Part shown: in pieces, positions 12,201 through 24,013 of the stretch
How positions within the stretch are numbered: position 1 is the stretch's first letter
How the letters are laid out: each line of letters starts with the position of its first letter
DNA from: Hormiphora californensis
Taxonomy: Eukaryota > Ctenophora > Tentaculata > Cydippida > Pleurobrachiidae
Reading direction: 5' to 3'
DNA: 64,000 nt
Assembly (NCBI GenBank): GCA_020137815.1
Contig: CM035353.1
Coordinates: forward strand, 3,890,210 to 3,954,209
Notes under the pieces: generated by a model
What the model was told of the DNA's origin: nothing
The model's input: only the letters and a program-made list of their open reading frames with translations
Database searches by the model: none
Made by a program: the position numbers and the translations under genes

Positions 12201-14536
12201 TCTCGAGTTTCCCAATAGCTTGCATCAAAAACAATATAACGTAAGCCCCTGATTTATTATTACACATGCCATGATATAGACTTGATCCCAATACCAAACA
12301 CTAAATTTTCCTTAATAATTTCAGGGTGAAACACGTTCTAAAAAGTCAGATGTGTGACGTGACAAAATACAAGGGAAAAAAGTACCATGAATACTGTGAC
12401 AATGCACCGTGGCTGACATGGCTGAACTGTTCAAACTTCATGAACGATCAAACAACAGTCAGCCTGATCTGCACCATCAGTAACGAGACCTTCACTCTTC
12501 ACAAAAAGTGGGAATGCGATGGCACGGTGCAGTGTGATGATAGTTCCGATGAGAAGTGCGTCATGGTCTCTAAATCAGAATATATCCACTACGACCGGCA
12601 CCATTCCGGTACATCTGACGCTAATCTGATAGTATGTCCTGGTAATGGAACCACTTTCATTAGCGTTTCCTCCATGTGTGACGGTAGAACTGATTGTTTT
12701 GTCACGAGGAACAACACAGATGAAGAGAATGTGTGTTCGATTACCAACAAGCGGATAACGGTGCGATACGAGCCTGAACTCCGACTGGGAGACCACTTCT
12801 TCATCCCGCCATGCTTGCCTGGAATGCCCCGTGAAGGTTGTGAGGTATTCAACCACTCCATAGCCACGGGGGCAATTCGCTTCTTGCATGTTAATCGAGC
12901 ATGGGCTGAAAGTCAGGGATGTCAGCAGCTCGGCGGAGAAGAGCTTGCTCTGTTGGTAAAATTAAAACTTTGTGACCATTCGTTGGAGGTCAACTTGTTC
13001 CAGCCATCGTCCGGTTCATGTGGAAGCACGATTGAGGGATCCTCAATTGTCTATTCATATACTAAATCCGATAACGGGGTTGCCGTCCAGAAGTTATTCC
13101 AAGCGGTCGACGACAGGCGTATCCATGGGTTGTTCCAATGCAACACTATCGACAAATGCATCACAGTTGAGAAATTTTGTGATCATATCCCGGATTGTCC
13201 GAATGAAGAAGACGAGCTGAACTGCACCAATAAGTTTAGGTGTCATGACAACGGAGCCGTTATTCCGTTGACCAAAGAATGCGATGGAATCTTTGATTGC
13301 CTGGACAGGAGCGATGAATGCATTTACAGTACTTGCCAGAAAATCCCCAGAAAGATTCTTCGCAACAACCTATTTCGGGTGATCTGCGGGGTTATCTCGA
13401 TGTTTGCAGTCCTCATAAATTTGGTCAACATCGGGCTTTTCATTCAGAGCATTCAAAAAGTTACCAGTATCAGTTCCTTCGCGAACGAAACTTTCGTCTT
13501 TTTGATCTCGGTCGGCGACATTTTAGTGGGACTAAACATGGCCCTTCTCTTTGGATACGATATCTACTACGGAGACTATTACTGTGAAAACAGGTTACAG
13601 TGGCTATCGAGCGGCGCCTGTTCATCCATTGGAATAGCCAGTACCTTTGGAAACATCCTCTCTCTATTTAGCATGACGGCTCTCTCGCTATTTCGAATAA
13701 TCTCACTCAAAACAATGATGAGTTTCGCTGACTTTGACAGGAAAAATGTTTCCATTTTCGTATCACTCGCCGCTGGGATAGTTCTTCTTGCCCTTGGGAT
13801 ATCCGTTATCCCCGTGCTCCCGATATTTGAGGACTATTTCGTGAACGGTCTTTACGTTGCTGAAAACAACATCTTTCTCGATTCTATGAATAAGACTTCT
13901 ATGAATAAAACTTTTAGACTTTACGGAGACGAACTGTGGAGAGAAGCAAATCTATACGAAAAGCGTTTTCAACCGTCATATCTGACCTGGAAGGACTATA
14001 CAAAACTGATCGAAACTTTAATTAAGAATGAAAATACCAGTGAAGTATCCCGGGTAGGGTTCTATGGAAACTCAGGGGTTTGTCTTTTCAAATACTTTGT
14101 ACACGACGACGACCCCCAGGTTGGTTTCTCCCTTGCAGTGCTGACAATGAATCTCTTCTGTTTCATAATCATTGTAATCAGTTACTCACTCATCATTTTA
14201 CACACCAATGCATCCTCTCAATCCGTGGGCATGACTGACCAGGCCCGGGCAACAATGAGGAAGTTACAGAGAAAGATAGCCATCATCATTCTCACTGACT
14301 TCATGACGTGGATTCCCTTTATTGTAATGGCGTTGCTATACTTTGTGGGTGTCATTGAGGATGCAACTCAGATCTATATGTGGTGTTCCGTCTTTTTGAT
14401 TCCCATTAACAGTGTCCTCAATCCAATTATCTATAACAGTGATCGAGTGATGGGGCTGTTTCAACGGAAGGTGAAGCGAAGAGGTACTACAACAGCTGCA
14501 GCTACTACGAGTCGAGTGGTGACAAGCCAGATGTAA
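3232..14536 (+). CDS. Multi-exon chimeric receptor: secreted ectodomain + F5/8C + Ig + LDLa + LGR-like 7TM
   Basis: Exons joined by GT-AG sites and matching phase: 3232-3391, 3885-4182, 5037-5267, 5347-5670, 5711-5770, 5905-6176, 6373-6523, 6634-6783, about 9958-10120, 10411-10643, 11161-11421, 11532-11818, 12094-12240, 12325-14536. The start MLIVLLCWVMHLTMVVEG is a signal peptide. Exons 1-5 encode an ectodomain I do not recognise; exons 6-7 F5/8C; 8-9 Ig-like; 10-13 cysteine-rich with an acidic linker; the last exon LDLa repeats and a 7TM. The protein should be a plasma-membrane receptor coupling through the LGR/relaxin-type 7TM. The family is known for LDLa-7TM receptors (snail GRL101, RXFP); the F5/8C-Ig addition is unfamiliar to me. 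Weak points: donor of exon 4 (GTAATA), and acceptor and phase of exon 9, where a repeat abuts the exon. Confidence is high for the individual modules and moderate for one continuous gene. Confidence 0.75.
3405..3727. repeat. Dispersed repeat R1 (copy 1), in intron 1
   Basis: About 320 bp matching the reverse complement of 59459-59771. Shared landmarks are GCACCCATTGGGTGCGC, the CACCCGGCTTCGCCGGGTG hairpin, TTCCACTGGAAGTTC and the terminal CCAAATTATAATAGAGAT. The hairpins create frames that read through as protein but are not coding. Its terminal motif also occurs at 9938-9957. It is probably a non-autonomous mobile element, class unknown. Confidence 0.75.
4320..4421. repeat. (CCATAA)n hexamer array, intron 2
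   Basis: About 16 copies of AACCAT, with one AACCCT variant near the end. It resembles a telomere-repeat derivative but lies inside an intron. The TITITI and VMVMVM reading frames across it are artefacts. Confidence 0.95.
4577..4662. repeat. Perfect 86-bp palindrome, intron 2
   Basis: Arms of 43 bp meet at CCCCTTAAGGGG (centre 4619/4620). No loop. Confidence 0.9.
4848..4908. repeat. Dispersed repeat, copy in intron 2 (mate at 14645-14702, inverted)
   Basis: GTAAAAACTCCGCGTTTTG and the flanking GGTGGCCAAATTT-type sequence recur in reverse complement just downstream of the same gene (AAAACGCGGAGTTTTTAC at about 14653). The pair flanks most of the receptor gene. Confidence 0.65.
5905..6523 (+). 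CDS. F5/8C module of the chimeric receptor (exons 6-7)
   Basis: Exon 5905-6176 reads SAWSVINGDYDGQNTCS and NNYLKIDLFRKYTVKRVSIF; exon 6373-6523 reads VIEMDCGTIGIRGSSVWV and TSITICEISLYG. This is the full core of a discoidin/fucolectin domain, with the terminal LCE-type strand. Introns are phase 0 inside and phase 1 after it. An alternative acceptor at 5927-5928 would remove eight residues in frame. The intron 6177-6372 holds a pogo-like MITE remnant (about 6250-6334). The module parallels the one at 1-1411. Confidence 0.82.
6250..6334. mobile_element. pogo/Tigger-like MITE remnant
   Basis: Starts CAGTCGGACCCCAATTTATC and ends near GGGTTTGGTTG before TA. It contains the GTTAAATCGGG segments shared with the clean copy at 36379-36550. 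The right end has decayed. Confidence 0.6.
6634..10120 (+). CDS. Ig-like module of the chimeric receptor (exons 8-9) and its 3.2-kb repeat-filled intron
   Basis: Exon 6634-6783 reads GKYVTLNCSFHN then SAWFN (first Cys and Trp of an Ig fold). Exon about 9958-10120 reads LPVKYTCKLENNKLEKTITV (second Cys), ending at donor GT 10121. No acceptor before exon 9 matches the phase left by exon 8: the available AGs give phase 0 or 2 where phase 1 is needed. A palindromic repeat end (9912-9957) touches the exon, so the true acceptor may be elsewhere or lost. The allele could be defective, or a small exon may be missed. Confidence 0.62.
6844..7245. repeat. Three tandem copies of a 134-bp unit, intron 8
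   Basis: Units start at 6844, 6978 and 7112 (TCTCTATAACAGTCCGTCAT) and appear virtually identical, which implies recent duplication or concerted correction. Confidence 0.95.
7649..7735. repeat. 21-bp minisatellite, intron 8
   Basis: Four to five copies of ACGTCGTCACACTGACGGATC with minor changes. Confidence 0.9.
7778..8214. mobile_element. TIR element with CT-microsatellite core, intron 8
   Basis: Long inverted ends of about 75 bp. The left end has GTCCAAAAACCAATTAAATA and the right end its complement TATTTAATTGGTTTTTGGAC. Both edges read TTAA next to GTCC/GGAC, a possible TTAA duplication. The core is (CT)n; the Ser/Leu frames there are artefacts. Confidence 0.75.
8265..9300. repeat. Four diverged copies of a 160-bp unit, intron 8
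   Basis: The phrases CCCCCCATAAATCG, TGAAAACGTTCTAGGA and GCATAAATATGCAAATAACG recur at about 8265-8425, 8860-9030, 9030-9190 and 9190-9300. An unrelated insert lies between copies 1 and 2. Downstream are CCCCTCCCCT and GGGGGCTGTGCCCCCAC direct repeats (9526-9552 and 9823-9880). Confidence 0.8.
9912..9953. repeat. Perfect 42-bp palindrome abutting exon 9
   Basis: TATAATTTGGAAATGTCGCTA and its reverse complement, followed by the R1-type end ATAATAGAGAT. It occupies the place where the splice acceptor of exon 9 should be. Confidence 0.85.
10828..11023. mobile_element. MITE related to the 376-1237 element, intron 10
   Basis: Outer inverted ends GGGGGAAACAGCCGTGCCTG and CAGGTACGACTGTTTTCCCC enclose inner mirrored segments (ACCTGAGATCTTAGGTTTCA and its near complement). 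About 196 bp, no coding capacity. Confidence 0.7.
11161..11421 (+). repeat. In-frame 9-bp minisatellite coding an acidic Asp-Asp-Gln linker (exon 11)
   Basis: Acceptor CATCAG at 11155-11160 opens a phase-0 exon. GATGACCAA repeats (11178-11312) encode a DDQ/EDDQ tract of about 45 residues, then FNIETLFCIYKGGAGRYLAV before donor GT at 11422. Every repeat keeps the frame, so copy-number change would alter only the length of this extracellular linker. Reverse-strand and other-frame readings (VILVIL, KMTKMT) are shadows. Confidence 0.8.
11862..11920. repeat. Hairpin in intron 12
   Basis: GGTAACATAGACACCTGGCG pairs perfectly with CGCCAGGTGTCTATGTTACC across a 19-base GC-rich loop. Confidence 0.9.
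12325..14536 (+). CDS. Last exon: LDLa repeats plus LGR/relaxin-receptor-like 7TM
   Basis: This 737-residue piece holds LDLa-type motifs at residues about 48-78 (CDGTVQCDDSSDEKC), 104-137, 272-300 (CDHIPDCPNEEDELNC) and 306-332 (CDGIFDCLDRSDEC), then seven hydrophobic segments at about 349-373, 389-411, 428-457, 476-500, 600-626, 650-674 and 681-704. Family signs are LQWLSSGAC before TM3, FR in place of the LGR ER motif, TDFMTWIPF in TM6 and NPIIY (699-703) in TM7. Extracellular loop 2 is unusually long (about 100 residues, 500-598) and is conserved with the receptor at 41903 (GFYGNSGVCLFKYFV, DDPQ). The tail is short, Lys/Arg then Thr-rich. The 7TM itself has no introns. Confidence 0.88.
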
Positions 14537-15588
14537 CGGACACATTGATACAATACAATTATACCATGGATACTAATTTGATATTATAGACATATGATAG
14601 AACATAGTGATATACGAAATTTGCTGCTAATTACCTAATTATTTACTAATCAAAACGCGGAGTTTTTACGTTATCCGACCCAAAACCGGCTGAAATTTGG
14701 CCACATCCAAATATTTCAATATTTTTGTGTAGGGGTGGTTTTGATGTGAGGATGGAACCAGGCTCGCCTCTCAGTCACTTGATCTAGTGATACAGGGGAG
14801 GGGGTAAAAGTGTTCAGAACAGATAACAGTGTTCGGAACAGACAACAGTGTTCAGAACAGACAACAGTGTTAAAGTGAGAGGTGCACCAAAACGAAATTT
14901 GGAATAATGTCTAAACTAATTGACACGAAAAAACCTATAAACCCTTAACCCTATCTATCCCTATAACTTCCCTTTGGTGGTAAAAGGAATAAACAATGTT
15001 ATTTTGGCTTCAACAGACCTCCTGTAGGACGGCATATGAGTTTTCTAACCGAGCCAAAAATTTTGATATCTTACCGGTGTTTTTTTCTTTCAGAGTCGGG
15101 TTTCTAAAAGGCAACCAAAACCCAAGAAAAAAACCATTAATGATCATGAATTTTGGTAAGGAGGGAGAAAAATGTCCATTTAACATCTTTCCATGATCAA
15201 TTGAATGATTTATCAAAATTTTTCCAGAAATTCAGGATATCAAACATATTTTTTATACATTTACGACTAAGTGTCTTGAGAAGGGCAATTGTGGTATAAA
15301 ATGTTGGTAGATTTTCAAAAAACTTGTTTGGTAACCAAGAAAATTGTCTAATTAGTCGTGAACAAGAATTTTAGACGTTAAAATTCAGAATAAATTGCAC
15401 AATTAGTGATTTTCGACCGGTGTATTAATTACGTCTCAACGTTCATCGCGGCGTTGAATTCAAGACAAGAAGCAAAGAACACGTCGATAAAAAAGGTAGA
15501 ATACGCGCGTGTTTATTACACCCCCGCTAGAATTGTTAGTGCAATCCAACTCGTTTACCTTCAACTTACCGGAATACAACACCATATC
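14537..15588. other. Spacer between receptor gene and histone cluster; outer left edge of the giant inverted repeat
   Basis: 14645-14702 is the mate of 4848-4908. From about 14726, sequence mirrors 29456-29533. 14818-14872 holds only three to four copies of the TGTTCAGAACAGACAACAG satellite that is expanded at 28490-29455. From about 14925 it mirrors 27002-27595. No gene seen. Confidence 0.65.
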
Positions 15589-16092
15589 ATGGCACCCGTC
15601 TCTACTACTCCAACCAAGGTCAAGAAGGCCGCTCCCAAGAAGCCCTCAGAGCATCCTCAGTACAAGGAGATGATCTCCGCGGCCATCGCTGCTCTTGCAA
15701 ATCGCTCCGGAAGCTCGAAGATTGCCATCTCCAAGTACATCTCTGCCAACTACAAGGTCGGAGATAGGCATGAATCCCTACTCAGATCTGCCCTTCTCAG
15801 GGGTCTCAAGGCTGGAGCTCTTGTTAAAAAGAGTGGAGTTGGATGCTCGGGATCTTTCAAACTGGCTGCTGCAGTAAAGAAGCCTGCTGTCAAGAAACCT
15901 GCTGCCAAGAAACCTGCTGCCAAGAAAGCCGCTGCCAAGAAAGCCGCTGCTAAGAAGGCTGGTACTCCCAAGAAGGCTGCCCCAAAGAAGAAGACTGCTG
16001 CTGCCAAGAAGTCTACCCCGAAGAAGAAGCCTGTTGCAGCAAAGAAGAAGCCAACTGCGAAGAAGGCTACCCCCAAGAAGGCTAAGAAGTAA
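15589..16092 (+). CDS. Histone H1, left copy
   Basis: 167-residue linker histone. It begins MAPVSTTPTKVKKAAPKKPS, followed by the winged-helix globular domain (HPQYKEMISAAIAALANRSG to GVGCSGSFKL) and a Lys/Ala/Pro tail. ATG 15589 is chosen because the globular-domain spacing is normal and the mirrored copy starts at the same place; the frame is open further upstream, but that is 5' UTR. The tail has one more AAAKK-type pentamer than the right copy. A stem-loop follows at 16143-16158. H1 binds linker DNA at the nucleosome. Confidence 0.95.
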   Translation: MAPVSTTPTKVKKAAPKKPSEHPQYKEMISAAIAALANRSGSSKIAISKYISANYKVGDRHESLLRSALLRGLKAGALVKKSGVGCSGSFKLAAAVKKPAVKKPAAKKPAAKKAAAKKAAAKKAGTPKKAAPKKKTAAAKKSTPKKKPVAAKKKPTAKKATPKKAKK

Positions 16093-16142
16093 ACGGTGAC
16101 ATTGTTCACATCTTCTGAACGCATTTTGCTTTCAGAAACAAC

Positions 16143-16158
16143 GGCTTTTTTCAAAGCC
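16143..16158 (+). terminator. Histone 3' stem-loop of left H1
   Basis: GGCTTTTTTCAAAGCC: 6-bp stem with TTTC loop followed by ACCCA, matching the SLBP-binding histone mRNA end. Confidence 0.93.
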
Positions 16159-16389
16159 ACCCAAATACCTCAAAGAAATCCCTCGATTATTTTATCGTCC
16201 CTTCTCAACATGACCCATGATTGGTACAAAGTTGAAAGCTTTCCGGATTCACTAAAATATCTTGGATATATGGAGCATGATTAGTCCACAAATCATATTG
16301 AAATGTGAGTGAACCGTCTGGGCTAAATGCAACGTTTTTAGGTTTTAATTTTCGCTGCCCGGGTTACCCTGGGTACCCTACACCCATGC

Positions 16390-16459
16390 TTGGTATCCAA
16401 GACACCTCACACTCAGGCCGCTTCGCGCGCCGGCAAGGGATGGGTAACTTCGTTACCAA
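16390..16459. mobile_element. Mutator-like MITE (70 bp) with 9-bp target duplication
   Basis: TTGGTATC...GTTACCAA ends flanked by CACCCATGC at 16381-16389 and 16460-16468. The mirror insertion with the same flanks is at 26095-26164, so it entered before the inverted duplication. Confidence 0.85.
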
Positions 16460-16864
16460 CACCCATGCCATGACGTGATTGCTGCGTCTAGAGCCGAACC
16501 GAACACGCTTATTAGGCGCCCCAGCACGTCCACGTCCAATCAGTTTTGGTACGAGTGGCCTTGCTAAGGCGGAGTAAAATCCCACAAAATTGTGACTCGA
16601 GTTGTGACTCGAGTTGGTTACCAACTAGGGTCTCCCTGAGCAAAATTTACTATTTCACTATTTCGTATACGTTTACAAATTTTGTCTCAACTAACAACCA
16701 GGCTGAACGCTGATCATTTATACTCTGGCAGTATTCTATGCATAAAGCTCGGTAAACCAATTGATATTCAGAAGGTGAAAATGGGAAATGTGATGTTGGG
16801 TGTGACAGGAAATTAAAAATGTGAATAGAAAAGGTATTTGATCGGTTCTTTTTCAAGATTGGGT

Positions 16865-16880
16865 GGCTTTGAAAAAAGCC
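16865..16880 (-). terminator. Histone 3' stem-loop of left H4
   Basis: On the minus strand GGCTTTTTTCAAAGCC then ACCCA, about 45 bp after the expected H4 stop. Confidence 0.9.
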
Positions 16881-16924
16881 GTTTTCGGTATCGGGCAAGC
16901 CCGATACCTTGGATATCGGGGTAT

Positions 16925-18000
<1,076 letters not shown>

Positions 18001-18045
18001 GTATTTAGGTTCTCTCCTGTTGTTACGGCTTCGTAACAACAAAAC

Positions 18046-18061
18046 GGTGCTTTTCAGCGCC
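18046..18061 (+). terminator. Histone 3' stem-loop of left H3
   Basis: GGTGCTTTTCAGCGCC then ACCCA, with a purine-rich AAAAGAAA (histone downstream element-like) about 16 bp further on. Confidence 0.95.
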
Positions 18062-18535
18062 ACCCAAATCTAACAAAAGAAATTCCCCGTGTCAAATCCT
18101 GACCCCACCCTCTTCTATAAAGCACGGCCCATGTCTCACTCCACTATAGTTCTGATCAATCGTTGCAGTCCGCTGTCAACTTGTCAAGTAGTGACTGTAA
18201 GTTCATCGCATGACAAAGTTAGGGCGGTAGACTTAATATTGCATAGACTGGTTCCGTTCGCGCTTAAAAATTGCGATTCGAGAATATTTTCTCGCTTACA
18301 AATCGCGATTTGAGGAAATTTTCTCGGTTGGATTCGTGAAAAAATAATTTTCTGGGAATTTTCTCGCCAACAAATTACGTCGGGATTACGTTTCGAGAAA
18401 TCGGGTTCACCGAGGGCGTAGACAAGAAATTGCGAATCGGACAACTTTCTCTCTTAGAAATTGCGATTCGAATATCGGTTTATTTTTATTTTTGGTCGTA
18501 ATGAACCTTTCAAGAGTTTCTTTTTGAATTTGGGT

Positions 18536-18551
18536 GGCGCTGAAAAGCACC
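18536..18551 (-). terminator. Histone 3' stem-loop of left H2A
   Basis: Minus-strand GGTGCTTTTCAGCGCC followed by ACCCA and AAAAAGAAA. Confidence 0.95.
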
Positions 18552-18600
18552 TTTTTGCCAGTTTCTCCAGAGGAAAAACTGGCGGTAAACCGATGAAAGT

Positions 18601-19047
<447 letters not shown>

Positions 19048-19051
19048 TCAA

Positions 19052-20717
19052 GATACATTCCGCGCATAAGTCGGAACCACATTTTGTGCTTGGTATCGAA
19101 GACACCTCACACTCTCACACCTCACACTCAGGCCGCTTCGCGGCCTTCGTTTGGCGTGCTTCGCACGCCGCGCCGGCAAGGGAGGGGTAACTTCGTTACC
19201 AAATTTTGTGCATGGAATCGCTACAGTTTTTAAACAAAAAGCCTTTCAGCCATTTTAAAGCTTCTACAGGCTAGTACAAAATGATCTCCATCTTTCCATA
19301 TGTGATTTGCCACATTTGGATGAAAAATGGCTCTGAAAGAGGCTGGTCGGAACCACATTTTTGAACATGCTGATTTTCCCGAATTTTTTAAAACACCGAT
19401 TCCTGTGAAAATACAATCAATACAGCAAATAATTTTACACCACTCGATAGATAATTGTCCAAATATTATCCTAATGTGTTTGAAATCTGGAAAAACCATC
19501 TGGTTTGTGTGTGAGCGGCACTCCAAGTTGCGCAAAGGCTCTGGTCGGAGAAACATGTCGGAGAAACATGTCGGAGAAACAGCAGAATTCAATTTTCGGG
19601 CATTTCTCTTGCTTTTTTGAACTTAATTTTTGTATAGCCGTATTAAGCAAGTAAAGAGTATCTAAATGCAACCTTTTTTGTTTGAAAATAGGCAAAATTT
19701 AGATTTTTTATTTTTTCCGAACTACCCTTTTTTGACCAGTATTAAATTCATTATCAACGCCATTTACAGGGCTTGTAAAGGACTGAAAAAGCTGTTGTAA
19801 GTATTTGAATACTTGGCGAAGCCATTCAGAGGGTCCCCTTTTGATTTCAACCAATTTATATGGTCGAAAATAGTTTTTTGAGTGGAAAAAGACTAAATTT
19901 CCTGCTTTTTATCGCCATTTGAATGATCAAATCCTTCAGAAGCTGTGATTTATGGATTAATGTGGTCGTATATCAAATTATAGCAATGGAAATCAAGCAG
20001 GAGAGAAATGGCAGCCTAAAATCATAACTCTGGCTAAAAAATGAGGATTTTGTCGAAAAAAAGGCCTAAAATGTCCCGAAAAAAGAGAAAAATCGTTTTA
20101 AATAAGTTAATTTGGCTACATTAGGTTTTACACAAAGTAAACAGCCTTTTTCAGGGGGTTTTCATGTGTGACATGTTTGGTCGGAACCACAGTTTTGGTC
20201 GGAACCACAAAAACCGGGGGCTTGCTGTGCAAAAGTTATAACAGCTGGGGGAAAACTTTTGGTTGCATGGGCCATCTTAAGCAATAATTCAGAGCTTTAC
20301 AAAAAATGGTACGGACAGAAGGTTGGGAACTTGGTCAAATGGTAACTTTTTCCACTTTTCAGTATGTCGGAACCACACAAAATTTACCGACAAATAAAAT
20401 TTTTCTGGTAGCTTCTGGGGGTGATTTTTTGGGCTCAGGGACAAGTTTAATCGATTCTAAAACGGTATTGGCTTTGATCAAAGAGCAGGATCGCTGAATT
20501 AAAGGTGAAAAGGGTGTTTGGAAAATTTTGGTCTTTGCAAAAAATATTGAACCTCCATATTGCCGACTTCACCCCGAATCACCCAGAAACCCCATGAAAC
20601 CCCAAAATACCTGGATCGGACCCCCTTAACAATTGTCTAACCAACAGAACATGCCCCAATCCCTATTTCCTTGTTTCATTTTCTCATTTTTTGGACCTTG
20701 TGACCTGGAATGTATCG
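19052..20717. mobile_element. 1.67-kb DNA transposon with 3-bp duplication, inserted in the H2A/H2B promoter
   Basis: Ends GATACATTCC and GGAATGTATC(G) are inverted. CAA flanks both sides (19049-19051 and 20718-20720), while the uninterrupted mirror site on the right arm has CAA once. The motif TCGGAACCAC recurs at least five times in the body, resembling transposase-binding sites. No transposase frame is seen. A Mutator-like MITE is nested at 19090-19202. The 3-bp duplication suggests PIF/Harbinger or CACTA-type, but class is not certain. Confidence 0.75.
19090..19202. mobile_element. Mutator-like MITE (113 bp) nested in the promoter transposon
   Basis: TTGGTATCGAAGACACC...TTCGTTACCAA with the perfect 9-bp duplication ATTTTGTGC at 19081-19089 and 19203-19211. 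Confidence 0.88.
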
Positions 20718-21033
20718 CAATTCTGGTATTTATGGATAATGTGTCGGATTTTAAACAGCCAATGAGAGATCTCTATTTTAAAAAACTGCTCACCCATTGG
20801 CTAGCGCTAATAGCCGATTAGCAACCTCCCTATTGGGCTTGCCATAGCAGCATGTCCAATGAGATTGAGCCAGTTCGCGCGCTTTCCTCTCATTGGCTGG
20901 CTGTAAAAGTCTGTACTCTCATTGGTTTACTTGTTTCACAGAATCCGATGCTGTTTAAATAGCGTCGCTCCGAGCAACCAGCCTAACAATTCATATCTAG
21001 CTGAAAACCTCAACTGCAACTCTCAACTTCAAC
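20718..21033. promoter_or_regulatory. H2A/H2B promoter block, left (drives H2B)
   Basis: Contains several CCAAT/ATTGG boxes (CAGCCAATGAGAG near 20757, CCCATTGGC, TCCAATGAG, CTCATTGGCT, CTCATTGGTT) and TTTAAATA at 20954-20961, about 75 bp before the H2B start. 20718-20972 recurs inverted at 23250-23500. It was originally shared with the H2A on its left. Confidence 0.85.
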
Positions 21034-21408
21034 ATGCCCCCTGTTTCTGGAAAGAAAGCCGAGAAGAAGGCAGGCAAGAAAGCCGGCCGTGTCGGAGGAG
21101 ACAAGAAACGAAGGAAGAAGAGGAAGGAGTCTTACTCCATCTACATCTACAAGGTCCTCAAGCAGGTCCACCCTGACACTGGTGTCAGCTCCAAGGCCAT
21201 GTCCATCATGAACTCTTTCGTCAACGACATCTTTGAGAGGATCGCCGGAGAGGCCTCTCGACTGGGACACTACAACAAGCGAAAGACCATCTCTTCTAGA
21301 GAGGTCCAGACCGCCGTCAGGCTGCTTTTGCCTGGTGAACTTGCCAAACACGCAGTCTCCGAAGGCACCAAGGCTGTGACCAAGTACACTTCCTCTACCT
21401 CCAAGTAA
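21034..21408 (+). CDS. Histone H2B, the only copy in the cluster
   Basis: 124 residues: basic tail [18 protein letters not shown] then the histone fold ([40 protein letters not shown]) ending TKYTSSTSK. Pairs with H2A in the nucleosome. ATG 21034 follows a TATA-type box and CCAAT boxes. A stem-loop follows at 21451. The mirror position on the right arm holds no H2B. Confidence 0.96.
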   Translation: MPPVSGKKAEKKAGKKAGRVGGDKKRRKKRKESYSIYIYKVLKQVHPDTGVSSKAMSIMNSFVNDIFERIAGEASRLGHYNKRKTISSREVQTAVRLLLPGELAKHAVSEGTKAVTKYTSSTSK

Positions 21409-21450
21409 TCTGGAGATGATCCCGTCGTGTTTTTTTAAACACGGCAAAAA

Positions 21451-21466
21451 GGCTTTTTTCAAAGCC
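21451..21466 (+). terminator. Histone 3' stem-loop of H2B
   Basis: GGCTTTTTTCAAAGCC followed by ACCCA and AAAAAAAGAAA. Confidence 0.93.
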
Positions 21467-22254
21467 ACCCAATTTAAAAAAAGAAACTGAGCAAATTAAT
21501 GACACAGTCCACGGCTGTCACTCACGCTTGAACGGCACTATTGGTCTCCCCTTTTTCTCGTTGCGAAGATTTCCGGCGATGATTTCATTTTATTCATATG
21601 AGCGAGAGTGTGCTGGATTACGGGAGTGTGGTGGATTAATTCCTTCCTAACTGATGGCTTTGTTTTAAATTTAAATTTCAAAAGTTCATTTTTCATGAAT
21701 GAACATTTCTGCCATTCATGCATGAATTCTGAAATATTGGTTACCTTGTTTACCTTTTCTTTGGCTCGAAATTATCTTTCAAATGAGCACCATAGTTTTA
21801 GTAAAAAAAGTTTTCAGCAAAATTTTTAACAAGCTAATTTCTTCACCAATAGGTCCGGATTAATCCTTCCAAATCAAGCTTTGAACATGGAATTTATAGG
21901 GGCAATGTAAATCCTTCACTAAATGGTGCTACTAGGTCGCCTCTACCACCAAACGGAAGTTTACCAACCAACTCCATGGGGGAGGTCCGCTAATTGACCT
22001 TAATTGGTCTTAATAGATTTATCCCCCATTTATCCCGTATCTTAAGAACATATCTACCCTTAGGAAAGGAGTAGAGACAAAATTAAGGGCACTAAAGTGG
22101 TCAGCGTCCTCGAATTAGTGGGGGTAGGTGCTGGAATTAAGTCTCTATCTCATCTGGTTAATTAGATAATTAGATAATTAGGTATGCGCATAGCCGTTTG
22201 CTGGTCGTATGGCTGTAGCCACTTGGGTAAAGAGTAGAGACAAAATCAAGGGCT
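21467..22254. other. Centre spacer of the histone inverted repeat
   Basis: AT-rich, no coding frame of note and no mirrored partner. 22150-22180 has TTAGATAAT repeats. Confidence 0.5.
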
Positions 22255-23249
22255 CTACCCTTTTTGGACCAGTATTAAACTCATTATCAACGCCATTTAC
22301 AGGGCTTGTAAAGGACTGAAAAAGCTGTTGGAAGTATTTGAATACTTGGCGAAGCCATTCAGAGGGTCCCCTTTTAATTTCAACCAATTTATATGGTCGA
22401 AAATCGTTTTTTGAGTGGAAAAAGACTAAATTTCATGCTTTTTATCGCCATTTGGATGATCAAATCCTTCAGAAGCTGTTATTTATGGAATGTTGTGGTC
22501 GTATATCAAATTACAGCTTTGAAAATCAAGCAAGAGAGAAATGGCAGCCTAAAATTATAACTCTGGCTAAAAAGTTGGGATTTTTTTCGAAAAAAGGCCT
22601 AAAATGTCCTGAAAAAAGAGAAAAACCATTTTAAATCAATTAATTTGGCTACATTAGGTTTAACACAAAGTAAACGTCCTTTTTCAGGGGGTTTTCATGT
22701 GTGACATGTTTGGTCGGAACCACAGTTTTGGTCGGAACCACAAAAACCGGGGGCTTGCTGTGCAAAAGTTATAACAGCTGGGGGAAAACTCTTGGTTGCA
22801 TGGGCCATCTTAAGCAATAATTCAGAGCTTTACAGAGAATAGTACGGAAAGAAGGTTGGGAACTTGGTCAAATGGTAACTTTTTCCACTTTTCAGTATGT
22901 CGGAACCACACAAAATTGACCGGCAAATAAAATTTTTCTGGTAGCTTCTGGGGATGATTTTTTGGGCTCAGGGACAAGTTTAATCGATTCTAAAACGGTA
23001 TTGGCTTTGATCAAAAAGCAGGATTGCTGAATTAAAGGTGAAAAGGGTGTTTGGAAAATTTTGGTCATTGCAAAAAATAATGAACCTCCATATTGCCGAC
23101 TTCACCCCGAATCACCCAGAAACCCCTGAAACCCCAAAATACCTGGATCGGACCCCCTTAACAATTGTCTAACCGACTGAACACACCCCAATCCCTATTT
23201 CCTTGTTTCATTTTCTCATTTTTTGGACCTTGTGACCTGGAATGTATCG
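22255..23249. mobile_element. Partial second copy of the promoter transposon
   Basis: Direct-orientation, about 97% similar copy of 19722-20717, ending at the same terminus GGAATGTATCG but lacking the first about 670 bp. Its right end abuts the inverted H2A/H2B promoter at the point where the H2B leader should begin (GGAGCGACG), exactly where right-arm H2B is missing. Confidence 0.85.
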
Positions 23250-23948
<699 letters not shown>

Positions 23949-23997
23949 ACCTTTATCGGTTTACCGCCAGTTTTTCCTCTGGAGAAACTGGCAAAAA

Positions 23998-24013
23998 GGT
24001 GCTTTTCAGCGCC
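23998..24013 (+). terminator. Histone 3' stem-loop of right H2A
   Basis: GGTGCTTTTCAGCGCC then ACCCA and AAAAAGAAA. Confidence 0.95.
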
